Below, in pieces: positions 40,769-50,141 of a stretch of 64,000 nucleotides of DNA. The number at the start of each line of letters is the position of its first letter. Position 1 is the stretch's first letter. Made by a program: the position numbers and the translations under genes. The stretch lies in NCBI RefSeq assembly GCF_003121405.1, contig NZ_QBUY01000041.1, positions 1 through 64,000 on the forward strand, given 5' to 3'. Source of the stretch: Paraburkholderia sp. C35 (GTDB taxonomy: Bacteria; Pseudomonadota; Gammaproteobacteria; Burkholderiales; Burkholderiaceae). The notes beneath the pieces are model-generated. The model saw only the letters and a program-made list of their open reading frames with translations. It did no database searches and was not told the origin of the DNA.

Positions 40769-42088
40769 TTACCGTTTGTCGGCCAGCGGCAACGACGTGT
40801 CGAGCGTGTCGTGCTGCGCGCGGCGCCGGTCCACACGCAGATTGTCGGCAAAGGGCACATCGGGTTTCATCACGAAGCTCAACGCGATTCCGCAGACCAT
40901 CACACCAATCGACAGCATGAACGTCACGTTCCAGTTGCCGAGGTGATCGACCACATAACCCGCCACCACAGGGCTCACGATGGCCGCAATGAAACCATTG
41001 CCGCTCATGATGCCGCTCGCGGTGCCGGAGCGGTCGTACGCAATATCCATCGGAATCGCCCACATCGGGCCGATATTCATTTCGTTGAAGAACATCGCCG
41101 CGGCGAGAAAGATCAGCGAGTACATCGGGTCGTGCAACAGCACGACAGGAATCAGCGACAGCGCTGTCAACGCCATGCAGCCCGCGACCAGATAGCTGCG
41201 CGCGAGTTTGACGTTGCCCGACTTGCGCAACAGCCGGTCGCTGACCAGCCCGCCCGCCAGATCGCCGATCACGCCTGCAACGAACACACCGGACGTGAAC
41301 ACGACGGCCTTCTTGATGTTCAGATGGAAGCTGTGCATGAAGTACAGCGGCATCCAGTCGAGCATCAGCCAGAGAATCCAGTTGTAGCAGAAGTAGACGG
41401 CCGACACCGGCGCCATGCGGCGATAAAGACGCATCCACGTGCCGGGCGCATCGACGGGATGCACTTTGGGTGGCGGCAATGCCGCGAGTTCTTCGCGCGT
41501 GATGCGTGCGTGATCGGCGGGACGCTCGGTATAGGTGACGATCCACAGCACCAGCCAGCCCGCGCTCAATGCGCCGAGCAGATAAAACGAGAAGCGCCAG
41601 TTGAACGCCGTCATCAACGCGAGCACGAGTATCGGTGCAATGGCGTTGCCTAAACGCGCGCATGAATGCGTGATGCCTTGCGCCATGCCGCGCTTGTCCT
41701 TCGTCACCCATGCGGCCATGGCGCTGGTCGAGGCCGGGAAGGTCGCGCCTTCGCCGAGGCCGAGCAGCAGCCGCGCGGCGATCAGCGAGAAGAAACCTCC
41801 CGCAAAGCCTGTGAGCGCCGTCGCGATGGCCCACACGGCCGCGCACGCAATCAAGGTGCGGCGTGCACCGAACCGGTCGCTAACCCAGCCGCCGATAAAC
41901 TGAAAGATCACATACGGATACGCGAACGCGGAAAAGATCAGCCCGAGCTGCGTATTCGTGAGTCCAAGCTCGCTCTTGAACTGACCGGCCGCCGTGCTGA
42001 TATTGACGCGGTCCACATAGGTGATGAAGTACATCAGGCAGAGCATCGCGAGCACCGTCGTGGTCGCCTTGGGCAGCAATCGTTTCAT
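40769..42088 (-). CDS. MFS transporter, anion:cation symporter-like
   Basis: A 439-residue, 12-helix transporter of the ACS-type group that imports hexuronates, galactonate, phthalate or other acids. The signature GGWVSDRFGARRTL follows helix 2, and LLLGLGEGATFPASTSAMAAW is the helix-4 motif. GGAGGAGAC directly before the ATG at 42088 fixes the start; the longer open frame upstream is not used. It follows the enoyl-CoA hydratase by 34 bases, so the importer and CoA-dependent enzymes form one operon. Confidence 0.9.
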   Translation of the reverse strand: MKRLLPKATTTVLAMLCLMYFITYVDRVNISTAAGQFKSELGLTNTQLGLIFSAFAYPYVIFQFIGGWVSDRFGARRTLIACAAVWAIATALTGFAGGFFSLIAARLLLGLGEGATFPASTSAMAAWVTKDKRGMAQGITHSCARLGNAIAPILVLALMTAFNWRFSFYLLGALSAGWLVLWIVTYTERPADHARITREELAALPPPKVHPVDAPGTWMRLYRRMAPVSAVYFCYNWILWLMLDWMPLYFMHSFHLNIKKAVVFTSGVFVAGVIGDLAGGLVSDRLLRKSGNVKLARSYLVAGCMALTALSLIPVVLLHDPMYSLIFLAAAMFFNEMNIGPMWAIPMDIAYDRSGTASGIMSGNGFIAAIVSPVVAGYVVDHLGNWNVTFMLSIGVMVCGIALSFVMKPDVPFADNLRVDRRRAQHDTLDTSLPLADKR

Positions 42089-42122
42089 GTCTCCTCCTCG
42101 TATTGTCGGATGCAAGCCGCCG

Positions 42123-42887
42123 TCAGCGTTGGTTCGAACCGGCAGTGAACGCCGCCACGCCTGCGCGGAATGCCGCGCTGCCATAGACGGATTCGATCAG
42201 GTCTTCGTCGTCGAGTCGCTGTTCGACGACGATGCGCCGCAAGCTCTCTTTCACCGCGTGCTGCGTCACCTGCGACAGCGCGCCGAGACGTTGCGCGAGA
42301 GCAAGCGCCATGTCGCCGAGCGCGTCTTTCGCACAGATTTCGTAGACATAGCCGCACGCGAGTGCGTCCTGTGCGGAAAGAAAATCGGCGAGCAACAGCA
42401 TCTTCTTCACACGCGGCACGCCGAACGCAGCGTGAAGCCGCGCGAGATTGCGCGACGACAGTGTGTTCGACAAGGTCTTCGCAATCGGCGCGCCGAATTT
42501 CGATCCTTCGCTGCAGAGGCGAAAGTCGCATGCGGTAGCGAGTGCGAGACCGCCGCCAACCGCCCATCCGTCGATCACCGCGATGGTCGGCACGGCAATG
42601 CGTTCGACGGCATCGATCACGCGCTCGACGAGCGCTTCATAGGCGACGCCCTGGCGGCCATCGTGGAAGTCGGTGAAATAGCCGATGTCGGTGCCTGACA
42701 CGAACGATTTGCCACCCGCACCGCGCAGCACGATGCAGCGCACGTCGGCATTGCGCCGGCATTCGTCGATCGAGGCGAGCAGCGCTTCGTACATCGGTAT
42801 CGTCATCGCGTTGTGACGCTCGGGCCGATCGATGAGGATTTCCGCCGTCGCCGCGTCCAGCATGTTCAGGCTGACGTGTTCGCTCAT
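42123..42887 (-). CDS. Enoyl-CoA hydratase/isomerase family protein
   Basis: A 254-residue crotonase-fold enzyme. The oxyanion-hole segments are GKSFVSGTDIGYF and AVIDGWAVGGGLALATACDF. The position of the first catalytic glutamate in true hydratases is not conserved (RNLARLHAAFG region), so it may be a hydratase, isomerase or hydrolase variant. Its ATG at 42887 overlaps the CaiB stop by four bases (ATGA), showing coupled translation with the CoA-transferase. The MFS gene follows. Together they import an acid, attach CoA and carry out a crotonase reaction. Confidence 0.88.
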   Translation of the reverse strand: MSEHVSLNMLDAATAEILIDRPERHNAMTIPMYEALLASIDECRRNADVRCIVLRGAGGKSFVSGTDIGYFTDFHDGRQGVAYEALVERVIDAVERIAVPTIAVIDGWAVGGGLALATACDFRLCSEGSKFGAPIAKTLSNTLSSRNLARLHAAFGVPRVKKMLLLADFLSAQDALACGYVYEICAKDALGDMALALAQRLGALSQVTQHAVKESLRRIVVEQRLDDEDLIESVYGSAAFRAGVAAFTAGSNQR

Positions 42888-44113
42888 GGCTTCGTCCCAT
42901 CCGTTCCGTTGATCTCGGCGAACAGTTCGTCGTTGTGCTCGCCGAGCAGCGGCGGGTGGCGCCGCACCTGCTGCGGCGTGCCGAGCAGCTTGACGGGAAA
43001 ACCGATGTTCTTCACCTTGCCCTCGATCGGATGATCGATCTCCATGCACATGCCGCGATGCTGTGCGTGCTCGCTGCCGAACGCCTCGGGATACGACAGA
43101 ATCGGGCCGGCAGGAATGCCTGCAGCGAGCATCGTGTCGATCCACTCCTCGCAATCCCGTTGAGCAAACGACTGCTCCAGCATTTCGATCAGCGCTTCGC
43201 GGTTCTTCAGCCGCAACGACACGGTTTCGAAATCGGAGTGGCGCAGCAGTTCGGGCCGCTCGATCAATGCACACAGCTTCGACCACAGCTTCTGGTTGGT
43301 CGCGCCCATCACGAAGTAGCCGTCGCCCGCTTTGACGGCCTGATATGGCGCGCTCATCTTGTTGCTGGTGCCGAGCGGCGTGGGCGGCACGCCTGTGCCC
43401 CAGTAGTCGGACATGTCCCAGATCGAGAACGCCATCGCCGAATCGAACAGCGACGCGTCGATATGCTGCCCGACGCCCGTTTTCTGCGCGCCGATATACG
43501 CGGACAGCAGGCCATACACAGCAAACAGCGCGCAGCCGATATCGGCGACAGGCACACCGGCTTTCACGGGCTTGCCGCCCTTGTAGCCCGTCACGCTCAT
43601 CACGCCCGACATCGCCTGCGCCATCAGATCGAAACCGGGCCGCGACGCCCACGGCCCGCTCTGCCCGAAGCCGGAAATGCTCGCGTAGACGATCTTCGGA
43701 TTGATCGCGCGGATCGACTCGTAATCGATGCGCAACCGCTGCACCACGCCAGGCCGGTAATTCTCGACGATCACATCGGCGGTTTTCGCCAGCTTGTAGA
43801 AGAACTCGCGGCCTTCATCGCTCTTGAGGTCGAGCGACAGCGAACGCTTGTTGCGGTTCATGTTGAGAAAGCCCATGCTATCCGGGCCTTTCATCTTGAA
43901 GCCCATCGCGCCGCGCGTCTGATCGCCTTCGAGCGGCTCGACCTTGATCACGTCGGCGCCGAGATCGGCGAGCAGCATGCAGGCGAACGGTCCTGCCATC
44001 ACCTGGCTGACATCCAGCACCCGAATGCCTTGCAGCGGCAAAGGCCGCGAACCGGTCGATTCATCTGATTCGTTCCATCCGGTCGATTCGGTCGATTGAT
44101 CGGATTGCGACAT
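42884..44113 (-). CDS. CaiB/BaiF CoA-transferase (second copy)
   Basis: A 409-residue class III CoA-transferase. The N-terminal block ADLGADVIKVEPLEGDQTRG and the aspartate in AGVPVADIGCALFAVYG (about residue 190) match the family, where that aspartate forms the acyl-anhydride. The first 20 or so residues are a polar Ser/Glu-rich extension. It is clearly distinct from the copy at 10587-11765. It is coupled to the enoyl-CoA hydratase by an ATGA overlap and lies downstream of a LysR gene on the same strand. Substrate unknown. Confidence 0.92.
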   Translation of the reverse strand: MSQSDQSTESTGWNESDESTGSRPLPLQGIRVLDVSQVMAGPFACMLLADLGADVIKVEPLEGDQTRGAMGFKMKGPDSMGFLNMNRNKRSLSLDLKSDEGREFFYKLAKTADVIVENYRPGVVQRLRIDYESIRAINPKIVYASISGFGQSGPWASRPGFDLMAQAMSGVMSVTGYKGGKPVKAGVPVADIGCALFAVYGLLSAYIGAQKTGVGQHIDASLFDSAMAFSIWDMSDYWGTGVPPTPLGTSNKMSAPYQAVKAGDGYFVMGATNQKLWSKLCALIERPELLRHSDFETVSLRLKNREALIEMLEQSFAQRDCEEWIDTMLAAGIPAGPILSYPEAFGSEHAQHRGMCMEIDHPIEGKVKNIGFPVKLLGTPQQVRRHPPLLGEHNDELFAEINGTDGTKP

Positions 44114-44360
44114 GTGTGCGTCTCCTGAAAGATATGGGCGAGCGGGCGCCGCCGGCTCGATGCCGGAATAGGTAGGTGGCGAGCAGAGGAGGGTGATTAG
44201 AAGCGGTACGAGCGCGGCATCGATTCAATCGAACGCGAAGTGGCGCTTGCGGGTAGCGGGAAAAGATGGGCGTTTGTCATGCCGTCTCCATGTGCTTGTT
44301 GTAGGCACAACTCTCACCCAGCGGAGGAATGGCGGCAAGAACGTAACGGTCATGGCTGGA

Positions 44361-44375
44361 TTCGCAAATTGCGAA
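44361..44375. promoter_or_regulatory. 15-base palindrome TTCGCAAATTGCGAA
   Basis: A perfect 7+1+7 inverted repeat in the 287-base gap between the LysR stop and the CaiB start, 26 bases after the LysR stop. It may be a regulator site or a short hairpin; no T-tract follows. Confidence 0.35.
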
Positions 44376-44400
44376 AGCGCCTGACAAACAGTCGAAGTGC

Positions 44401-45291
44401 CTACGGCGCTGAGGCCGTCATCGCGGTCACGACGTTCTGCAGCGTTTGCGCCTGCGCATGCCCTTCGACACACGACAGCACATAGCTGCGCTGATGCCAG
44501 TCGCCCTGCAGTTCGGCGCAGGCGAGGGCATCTTCGGGATGAAAACTGTCCAGCACGTCGGGCGGCATCAACCCGACGCCCAGACCATGCCGCACGAACG
44601 CGAGCATCGTGTCGAAGCCGTTGACGAGGAAATCATTGGTGAAATGACGGCCCCGGCTGCGATACGCGCGCTGCACGGCGGAGAGAATCGCCGAGCCCTT
44701 GCCGAGACTGACGAGCGGCATGTCGAGCAGGTCGTCGATGGCGACGGGCGCAGCGGGAAACTGGAAATGCGTTCGGCTATAGACCAGCACGAGCCTGTCC
44801 TGCCGGTACGGCACCTGCGGCAGATCGAGAAAGCCGCTCTTTTTCTCGTAGATGCCGATATCGATCACCTTGTCGCGCAGCATCTGCTGGACGATCTTGC
44901 TGTTTTCCTCGACCACCTTCAGCGCGATGCCCGGATACTGCCGCTGGATACCGGCAATGTCGCGCGCCAGAAATTCGATCACCACCGCTTTCGGCGCACC
45001 GATGATGATGCGCCCCTGCTGACCCTGCGCGAGCGCCTGTGCGTCGCCTGCCAGCCGGTCGACGAGGGTGTCGATCTGGCGGATATAGCGCAGCAGCTTG
45101 TCGCCCGATTCCGTCACTTCGACGCCATGCGGCACGCGCCGGAACAGCTTCGCGCCCAGTTGCGCTTCGAGTTCGGATACGCGCCGCGAGGCAGCGGCCA
45201 CGGCGAGCCCGAGTTTGTCGGCGGCGCGCGAGATGCTGCCTTCGTCGACGATGGCGAGGACCAGCCGGACAGTGGTGGTGTCGAGTCTCAC
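44401..45291 (-). CDS. LysR-family transcriptional regulator
   Basis: A 296-residue LysR protein with an N-terminal winged helix (1-60, SISRAADKLGLAVAAASRRV) and an effector domain containing LVLVYSRTHFQFP and VRHGLGVGLMPPDVLD, typical of the CrgA/YafC-side LysR group. It lies upstream of, and in the same direction as, the CaiB / enoyl-CoA hydratase / MFS operon and is its likely regulator. A TTGCCC...TATATC pair on the minus strand around 45350-45390 could be its promoter (18-base spacing). It is divergent from the GGDEF gene. Confidence 0.9.
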   Translation of the reverse strand: MRLDTTTVRLVLAIVDEGSISRAADKLGLAVAAASRRVSELEAQLGAKLFRRVPHGVEVTESGDKLLRYIRQIDTLVDRLAGDAQALAQGQQGRIIIGAPKAVVIEFLARDIAGIQRQYPGIALKVVEENSKIVQQMLRDKVIDIGIYEKKSGFLDLPQVPYRQDRLVLVYSRTHFQFPAAPVAIDDLLDMPLVSLGKGSAILSAVQRAYRSRGRHFTNDFLVNGFDTMLAFVRHGLGVGLMPPDVLDSFHPEDALACAELQGDWHQRSYVLSCVEGHAQAQTLQNVVTAMTASAP

Positions 45292-45568
45292 GGTGGTGCT
45301 GATCTCCTGATGGGAACAAAGGATGCGCGCTCAACGGAATTTTGCGTGAGTAAGATATACGCACAACCCGCACGAACGGGCAAATTTACGGCATCATGCG
45401 AATGCCTGGCGTTTCCCTGTTTCTGCCTTGTACACGCCATGTCGTTGTGTGACCCGGTTGCCTGATCGGGTCGCCAGACTCAAGTCCGACATTTTCAGGT
45501 CGTTATTCCAAAGAGCAAAGCTTGCACCGCGATGGATCGGAACGCGGCGTCCCGAACACGGCGGAGCC

Positions 45569-47086
45569 ATGTCTGAGAACACTTTCATGTTTGATTCGCT
45601 ACTGGCGACTCCCACGCCAGAGAAGGCTGTCGTGAGTCCCTCCGTGCGGGCCGCGTTGCTGTCCGCACTGTTCGACAACGCGTGGCCGCTGTTCCTGTCG
45701 GGACTGTCCAGCATCTTCGTGGCGGTGGTCGCGTGCTTCCGGCTGCACCAGACATGGACCGCCGCGTGGCTGATCGCCGATATCGCCATGCTGGCCACGC
45801 GTCTTGGCATCGTGCGGCTCTATGTGGCGCGCAGCGGCATCTGCGCGGTGCATCCCGGCCCGTGGGCGGCGCGCTACGCGCCCGTCAGCCTGATCGCCTG
45901 CCTGCTGCTCGGCCTTGGCACGGCGGCGTGTTTCCTGTCGCCGGACAAGGAACTGGCTACGCTCGCCATCATGGTCGCGGCGGGCATTCTCGGCGGCATT
46001 GCGTCGCGTAACGCGGCGCTGCCGCGCCTGGCCATCGCGCAGATCTTTCTTGCCACGGTGCCCATCGGTATCGGCGCACTGATCGCGCCGCAAAGCGGTG
46101 CCTGGATTCTGGTGCCGCCGCTCATCGCGTACAACGCAGCGATGGTTTCCGTCGTGCGTCGCCACTACAACGGCCTCGTCGCGCTGATGACAGCCGCGCA
46201 GCGCCACGCCGAACTGGCCGCGCGCTTCGACGCGGCGCTCGCTTACATGCCGCACGGGCTGTGCACCGTCGATGGCGCGGGCAACGTGGTGATCGCCAAT
46301 CGCCGCACGGCCGAGCTGTTCGGCGCGACGGTCGAAATGCTGAAACTCAACGTGCCGCTGCCGGAATTTATCGGTCACGTCGGCATTACGCAGTTCGGCG
46401 AGACGCTGCGCAAGCGGCTGGTGGAACGCTGCACCGCGTGGCTTGGCGACGAGCATCGTCCGATGGACCTCGAACTGGAAGATGGCCGGCAACTGGAACT
46501 GACCCGCAACCCGGTGCCGGACGGCAGCGCGATCATCATCATCGAGGACGTCACCGAGCGGCGGCAAACCGAGGCGAAGATCCTGCATCTCGCGCGGCAC
46601 GACGCGCTGACGGGGCTGCCGAACCGGCGCGAACTGCGCGACCGGCTGGAGCAGATCCTGATGAGCACGGCGCTGCGCAAGAACGGATCGATCGCGATGA
46701 TGTATCTGGATCTCGACGGCTTCAAGCAGGTCAACGACCGGCTTGGCCACTGTGCAGGCGACGAAGTGCTGGAAACGGTGGCCACGCGGCTGTCGCGCGT
46801 GCTGCGTCCCGGCGAACTGGTGGCGCGGCTGGGCGGCGACGAGTTCGCGATCATCGCTGACCATACGACACTGCCGTCCGTGGTCGCGCTGGCGCAGCGC
46901 GTGATCCGCGATATTGCGTTGCCCTATCATCTGTCGACGGGCGAAGCCGTCAGCATCGGCACGAGTGTGGGCATTGCGCTCGCCGCGAACGAAGACTCCG
47001 TCGATGGCCTGATCCGCCGCGCGGACCAGGCGCTGTACAGCGCGAAGCAGGCAGGCCGCGGCACGTATCGCGTGGCGAACGCGTAA
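45569..47086 (+). CDS. Membrane PAS-GGDEF diguanylate cyclase
   Basis: 505 residues. The N-terminal 30-195 region has five or six transmembrane helices, followed by a PAS-like sensor (about 215-330, with YMPHGLCTVDGAGNVVIANR) and a GGDEF domain (340-500). The active-site loop is LGGDEF at 421-426, and Asp381 with Asp383 in YLDLDGF bind metal, so c-di-GMP synthesis is expected. The upstream inhibitory I-site is not RxxD (it reads RPGE), so product inhibition may be absent. The frame is open back to 45428; the ATG at 45569 is chosen but its ribosome-binding site is poorly spaced. Convergent with RidA. Confidence 0.88.
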   Translation: MSENTFMFDSLLATPTPEKAVVSPSVRAALLSALFDNAWPLFLSGLSSIFVAVVACFRLHQTWTAAWLIADIAMLATRLGIVRLYVARSGICAVHPGPWAARYAPVSLIACLLLGLGTAACFLSPDKELATLAIMVAAGILGGIASRNAALPRLAIAQIFLATVPIGIGALIAPQSGAWILVPPLIAYNAAMVSVVRRHYNGLVALMTAAQRHAELAARFDAALAYMPHGLCTVDGAGNVVIANRRTAELFGATVEMLKLNVPLPEFIGHVGITQFGETLRKRLVERCTAWLGDEHRPMDLELEDGRQLELTRNPVPDGSAIIIIEDVTERRQTEAKILHLARHDALTGLPNRRELRDRLEQILMSTALRKNGSIAMMYLDLDGFKQVNDRLGHCAGDEVLETVATRLSRVLRPGELVARLGGDEFAIIADHTTLPSVVALAQRVIRDIALPYHLSTGEAVSIGTSVGIALAANEDSVDGLIRRADQALYSAKQAGRGTYRVANA

Positions 47087-47122
47087 GCGAACGCGCAGCC
47101 CAAGCCTGCCACAAACCCGCCG

Positions 47123-47476
47123 TCAGGCGAGCGCGACGACGGCGATCTCGACCAGCAGTTCCGGCGCGGCCAGCTTCGCCTCGACCGTCGCGCGAGTCGG
47201 CGCGCAGCCGGGCGCGACCCACGCATCCCACACGCTGTTCATGTCCGCAAAATCGCGCTCGATATTCGCCAGCCACACCTGAGCCGACACCAGCCGCGTC
47301 CTGTCGATGCCCGCCTTTTCCAGAAAGCCGTCGATCTTCGCCAGCACGCTCGCGGTCTGGACCTTCACATCCGGCGCGTGATCATTCGACGTCTGGCCGC
47401 CGATGAACACCAGTCCTGCCGCCTTGACGACGCGGCTCATCCGTTGATTCGTTTCGATTCTGACAATCTCGGACAT
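47123..47476 (-). CDS. RidA-family imine/enamine deaminase
   Basis: A 117-residue trimeric RidA (YjgF/YER057c) protein. The conserved arginine is in PTRATVEAKL and a late glutamate lies in LLVEIAVVAL. These enzymes hydrolyse reactive imines and enamines released by amine- or amino-acid-oxidising enzymes. It is the last gene of the ABC/oxidase operon, 60 bases after a DAO-type flavoprotein. This context fits a role in clearing the imine product of the oxidases. Confidence 0.9.
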   Translation of the reverse strand: MSEIVRIETNQRMSRVVKAAGLVFIGGQTSNDHAPDVKVQTASVLAKIDGFLEKAGIDRTRLVSAQVWLANIERDFADMNSVWDAWVAPGCAPTRATVEAKLAAPELLVEIAVVALA

Positions 47477-47536
47477 ATCTTGCTCAACTCCGTGGTTTAA
47501 GTGAATGGAACGCGCGCGGGCAGGGCGCGCGTGAGG

Positions 47537-48718
47537 TTAGTGGGCAACGGCGCTTGCCGAACGTTCCAGCGTGGACTGCCGCGAGAAGCGGTCGATGGCG
47601 AACGCGTCGAGCGGCAACGAAGCCTTGCCGTCGAGCACGAGTTCGGACACCAGCCGCCCGCATGCCGGCCCAAGCTGGAAGCCGCTGCCGCAATATCCAA
47701 ACGAATAGACGAGATTCGACGCGCGGCGGCTTGGCGAGATCACGGGCAATGCATCGTCGGTGAAGGCTTCGACGCCCGCCCACGCGCGGTTCACGCCGAG
47801 ATGCCGCAAATGCGGAAACAGATCGACGACGGTATTGGCGCTGCGCACCAGCCGCGCGAAATCGACTTCGCCGTGTCGTCCGTTCAGATCGGCGATGCCG
47901 ATCAGCTTGCCGCCGATCACGACCGTGCCGTTGTCGAACTGCTTGAACGAGAGTGGGCGTCCTGTCGCGCCCAGCGTCGCGCGGCAGAACGGCGCGACGC
48001 GATGCGTCACCATCAGCATCAGGCCTTCGGGATGCACCGGCACGCGCTCGCCGACCTGTTCGGCCAACTGGCCCGCCCACGCGCCTGCCGTGACGACGAG
48101 CTTCTCCGCGCTGAATTCGCCGCGCGGCGTGTGCGCGATCCAGCGTGTGCCGCGCTGCTCGATGCGGGTGACGGGCGTGCCTTCGAAGAACTGCACGCCG
48201 AGCCGTTGCGCGGCCAGCCGGAAAGCCGTGGTGGTCTTGAACGGCAGCGCATAGCCGTCACGCTCGACCCAGATGCCGCCCGTCACGTGCGGCGCGAGCG
48301 CGGGTTCGAGTGCGAGCACGGTTTCGCGGTCGATGATCTTTTCGTGCGTGAAGCCATGCGATTCCAGTTCAGCCACGCGCGCGCGGCATTCGTCGAGTTC
48401 GGCTTCCGATTCGGCAATCTTCAACTGGCCGGACGCCACGAAGCCGCCGTCGTCGCCGATCAGCTCGCGCATCGTGTGCCAGATTTCGCGCGACATCAGC
48501 GCGAGCGGAATCTCAGGCACAGGCCGACCCAAGGTGCGCAAGCCACCCGCATTGACACCCGACGAATGTCGCGCGACGTAATCGGCTTCCAGCACGATCA
48601 CGTTCGCACCGCGCCGCGCAAGATGGAACGCGGTGCTCGATCCGTGCAGACCGCCGCCGATCACCAGCACATCGGCCTCGCGCATGGCGCTGGAAGGAGA
48701 CGTAGCAGTGTCATTCAC
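47537..48718 (-). CDS. DAO-type FAD-dependent oxidoreductase (oxidase beta subunit, copy 1)
   Basis: A 393-residue D-amino-acid-oxidase-fold flavoprotein. The FAD motif is LVIGGGLHGSSTAFHLARRG (near 18-37), RHSSGVNAGGLR follows, and a C-terminal NLVYSFGYCGSGFQLGPACG closes the flavin site. It resembles the beta subunit of opine oxidases and HcnC. Order and overlaps (ferredoxin, FAD/BFD subunit, DAO) equal those of HcnABC-type three-subunit dehydrogenases. The start overlaps the FAD/BFD gene by eight bases. Confidence 0.88.
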   Translation of the reverse strand: MNDTATSPSSAMREADVLVIGGGLHGSSTAFHLARRGANVIVLEADYVARHSSGVNAGGLRTLGRPVPEIPLALMSREIWHTMRELIGDDGGFVASGQLKIAESEAELDECRARVAELESHGFTHEKIIDRETVLALEPALAPHVTGGIWVERDGYALPFKTTTAFRLAAQRLGVQFFEGTPVTRIEQRGTRWIAHTPRGEFSAEKLVVTAGAWAGQLAEQVGERVPVHPEGLMLMVTHRVAPFCRATLGATGRPLSFKQFDNGTVVIGGKLIGIADLNGRHGEVDFARLVRSANTVVDLFPHLRHLGVNRAWAGVEAFTDDALPVISPSRRASNLVYSFGYCGSGFQLGPACGRLVSELVLDGKASLPLDAFAIDRFSRQSTLERSASAVAH

Positions 48719-50141
48719 CGGCGAGTTCTCCGAGCGTCAGCGGCTTGATGGGCGGACGGATGCGGTAGTAGCCGACGTCGCCGGGCGGCACCTTGCGGGC
48801 ATCGGCGATGATCTCGGTCACGGTCAGGCCGCACATGCGTCCCTGGCACGGTCCCATGCCGCAGCGTCCAAACGACTTCGCCTGATTCGGGCCGAGGCAG
48901 CCCAGTTCAACGAAGCCGCGCACGTCGCCAGCCGTCACTTCCTCGCAGCGGCAGACGATCACGTCATCGTGCGGGATGCGGTTCGCGTCGCGCGGGCGGT
49001 ACAGGCTGTCCAGAAACGGGCGGATGCGCATCACGCTGTCGAGCGCGCGGCGATGCGGCGCGGCCTCGCGGTCGCGGGTGTCGGAGTCGATAGCGCCCAG
49101 GTGACATGCGGCCTGAAGCGCCGCGAGTGAACCCTGTTCCGCCGCCGCCAGTGCACCGCCGATGCCGCCGCCATCGCCCGCGATAAAAATGCCGGGCACG
49201 TCGAGTTCGCCCCACGTGTCGGTGGTCGGTGTGAAGCACAGTTGCGCCGAGTCCCAATGGTGTTGCGCGCGCAACGACAGCGTGAACTGCGTATTCGGCA
49301 CGACGCCCTGATGCAGCAGGATCACATTCGCTTCGATCCTGTGCGCGCGGCCTTGCGTCGTGAAGCTCAACGCGGCGGCGCGTTCGACGCCTTGTGCGTC
49401 CGTCTTCGATTCGATTCGCAGATCGTCGGCCGCTTCGTAGATGGGCACGCCGGCGGCGCGCAGCGTGCGGATCAGTTGCAAGCCTTTGCTCAAGAACGGC
49501 CACGCGCGCAATGCGGACAGCAGATACTTCTTCGCGCGCCAGCGGTCTTCGTGACGCGTCGTATCGACGAGTGCGCGGATCGGCACGCCGGCACGCACGT
49601 ACTGCCAGCCGAGCAGATAGAGCAGCGGACCGCAGCCTGCCAGGATGGGCGGCTCGGCAGGCACTTCGCCTGCGCTTTTCAGCAGGATCTGCGCGGCGCC
49701 TGCCGTCAGCACGCCGGGCTGCGTCCAGCCGGGAATCGGGAACGGGCGTTCGAGCGCGCCTGTCGCCAGAATCACGCGCCGTGCGTCGAAGCTGCCGACC
49801 TTGCCGTCTTTCAGGTAGTGCACGGCGTGATCGCGCGTCACCTGCCACACCGACGCATGTGCGACATGGCGTGCACCGGAACGCACGAAAGCATCGGCGA
49901 TGGCGGCGCCTGCCGCGTAGTCAGGACCGAGAATCTCCTTGCGACGCGCATCGGCGCGGCCAATCGCGCGATAGATCTGTCCGCCGACGGCATCCTGTTC
50001 GTCGAGCAGCACCACGGACAAACCGGCACGTGCTGCACGCGTGGCCGCGCTCATCCCGGCAGGACCGGCACCGACCACGACGACATCGACGGCTTCGGAA
50101 GGGAAGCTCGATACGGTTTCAGCAGCGTAATCAGCGGGCAT
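48711..50141 (-). CDS. FAD/NAD(P)-binding oxidoreductase with BFD-like [2Fe-2S] domain (alpha subunit)
   Basis: 476 residues. The FAD motif is VVVGAGPAGMSAATRAARAG near residue 22-41. A second dinucleotide fold follows, and then a C-terminal BFD-like iron-sulfur segment with Cys residues in VIVCRCEEV and RCGMGPCQGRMC. This is the layout of OoxA/NoxA opine oxidase, HcnB and hydroxyproline dehydrogenase subunits. The ATG at 50141 has GGAGG six bases upstream and is preferred to 50147. It overlaps the small ferredoxin gene by 11 bases and the DAO gene by eight. Confidence 0.9.
   Translation of the reverse strand: MPADYAAETVSSFPSEAVDVVVVGAGPAGMSAATRAARAGLSVVLLDEQDAVGGQIYRAIGRADARRKEILGPDYAAGAAIADAFVRSGARHVAHASVWQVTRDHAVHYLKDGKVGSFDARRVILATGALERPFPIPGWTQPGVLTAGAAQILLKSAGEVPAEPPILAGCGPLLYLLGWQYVRAGVPIRALVDTTRHEDRWRAKKYLLSALRAWPFLSKGLQLIRTLRAAGVPIYEAADDLRIESKTDAQGVERAAALSFTTQGRAHRIEANVILLHQGVVPNTQFTLSLRAQHHWDSAQLCFTPTTDTWGELDVPGIFIAGDGGGIGGALAAAEQGSLAALQAACHLGAIDSDTRDREAAPHRRALDSVMRIRPFLDSLYRPRDANRIPHDDVIVCRCEEVTAGDVRGFVELGCLGPNQAKSFGRCGMGPCQGRMCGLTVTEIIADARKVPPGDVGYYRIRPPIKPLTLGELAGE

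Noticed and set aside
42888..43652. Extension of the enoyl-CoA hydratase frame upstream into the CoA-transferase gene
   Set aside because: The upstream part is an alternative frame of the CaiB gene; the ATG at 42887 with its ATGA overlap is the natural start.
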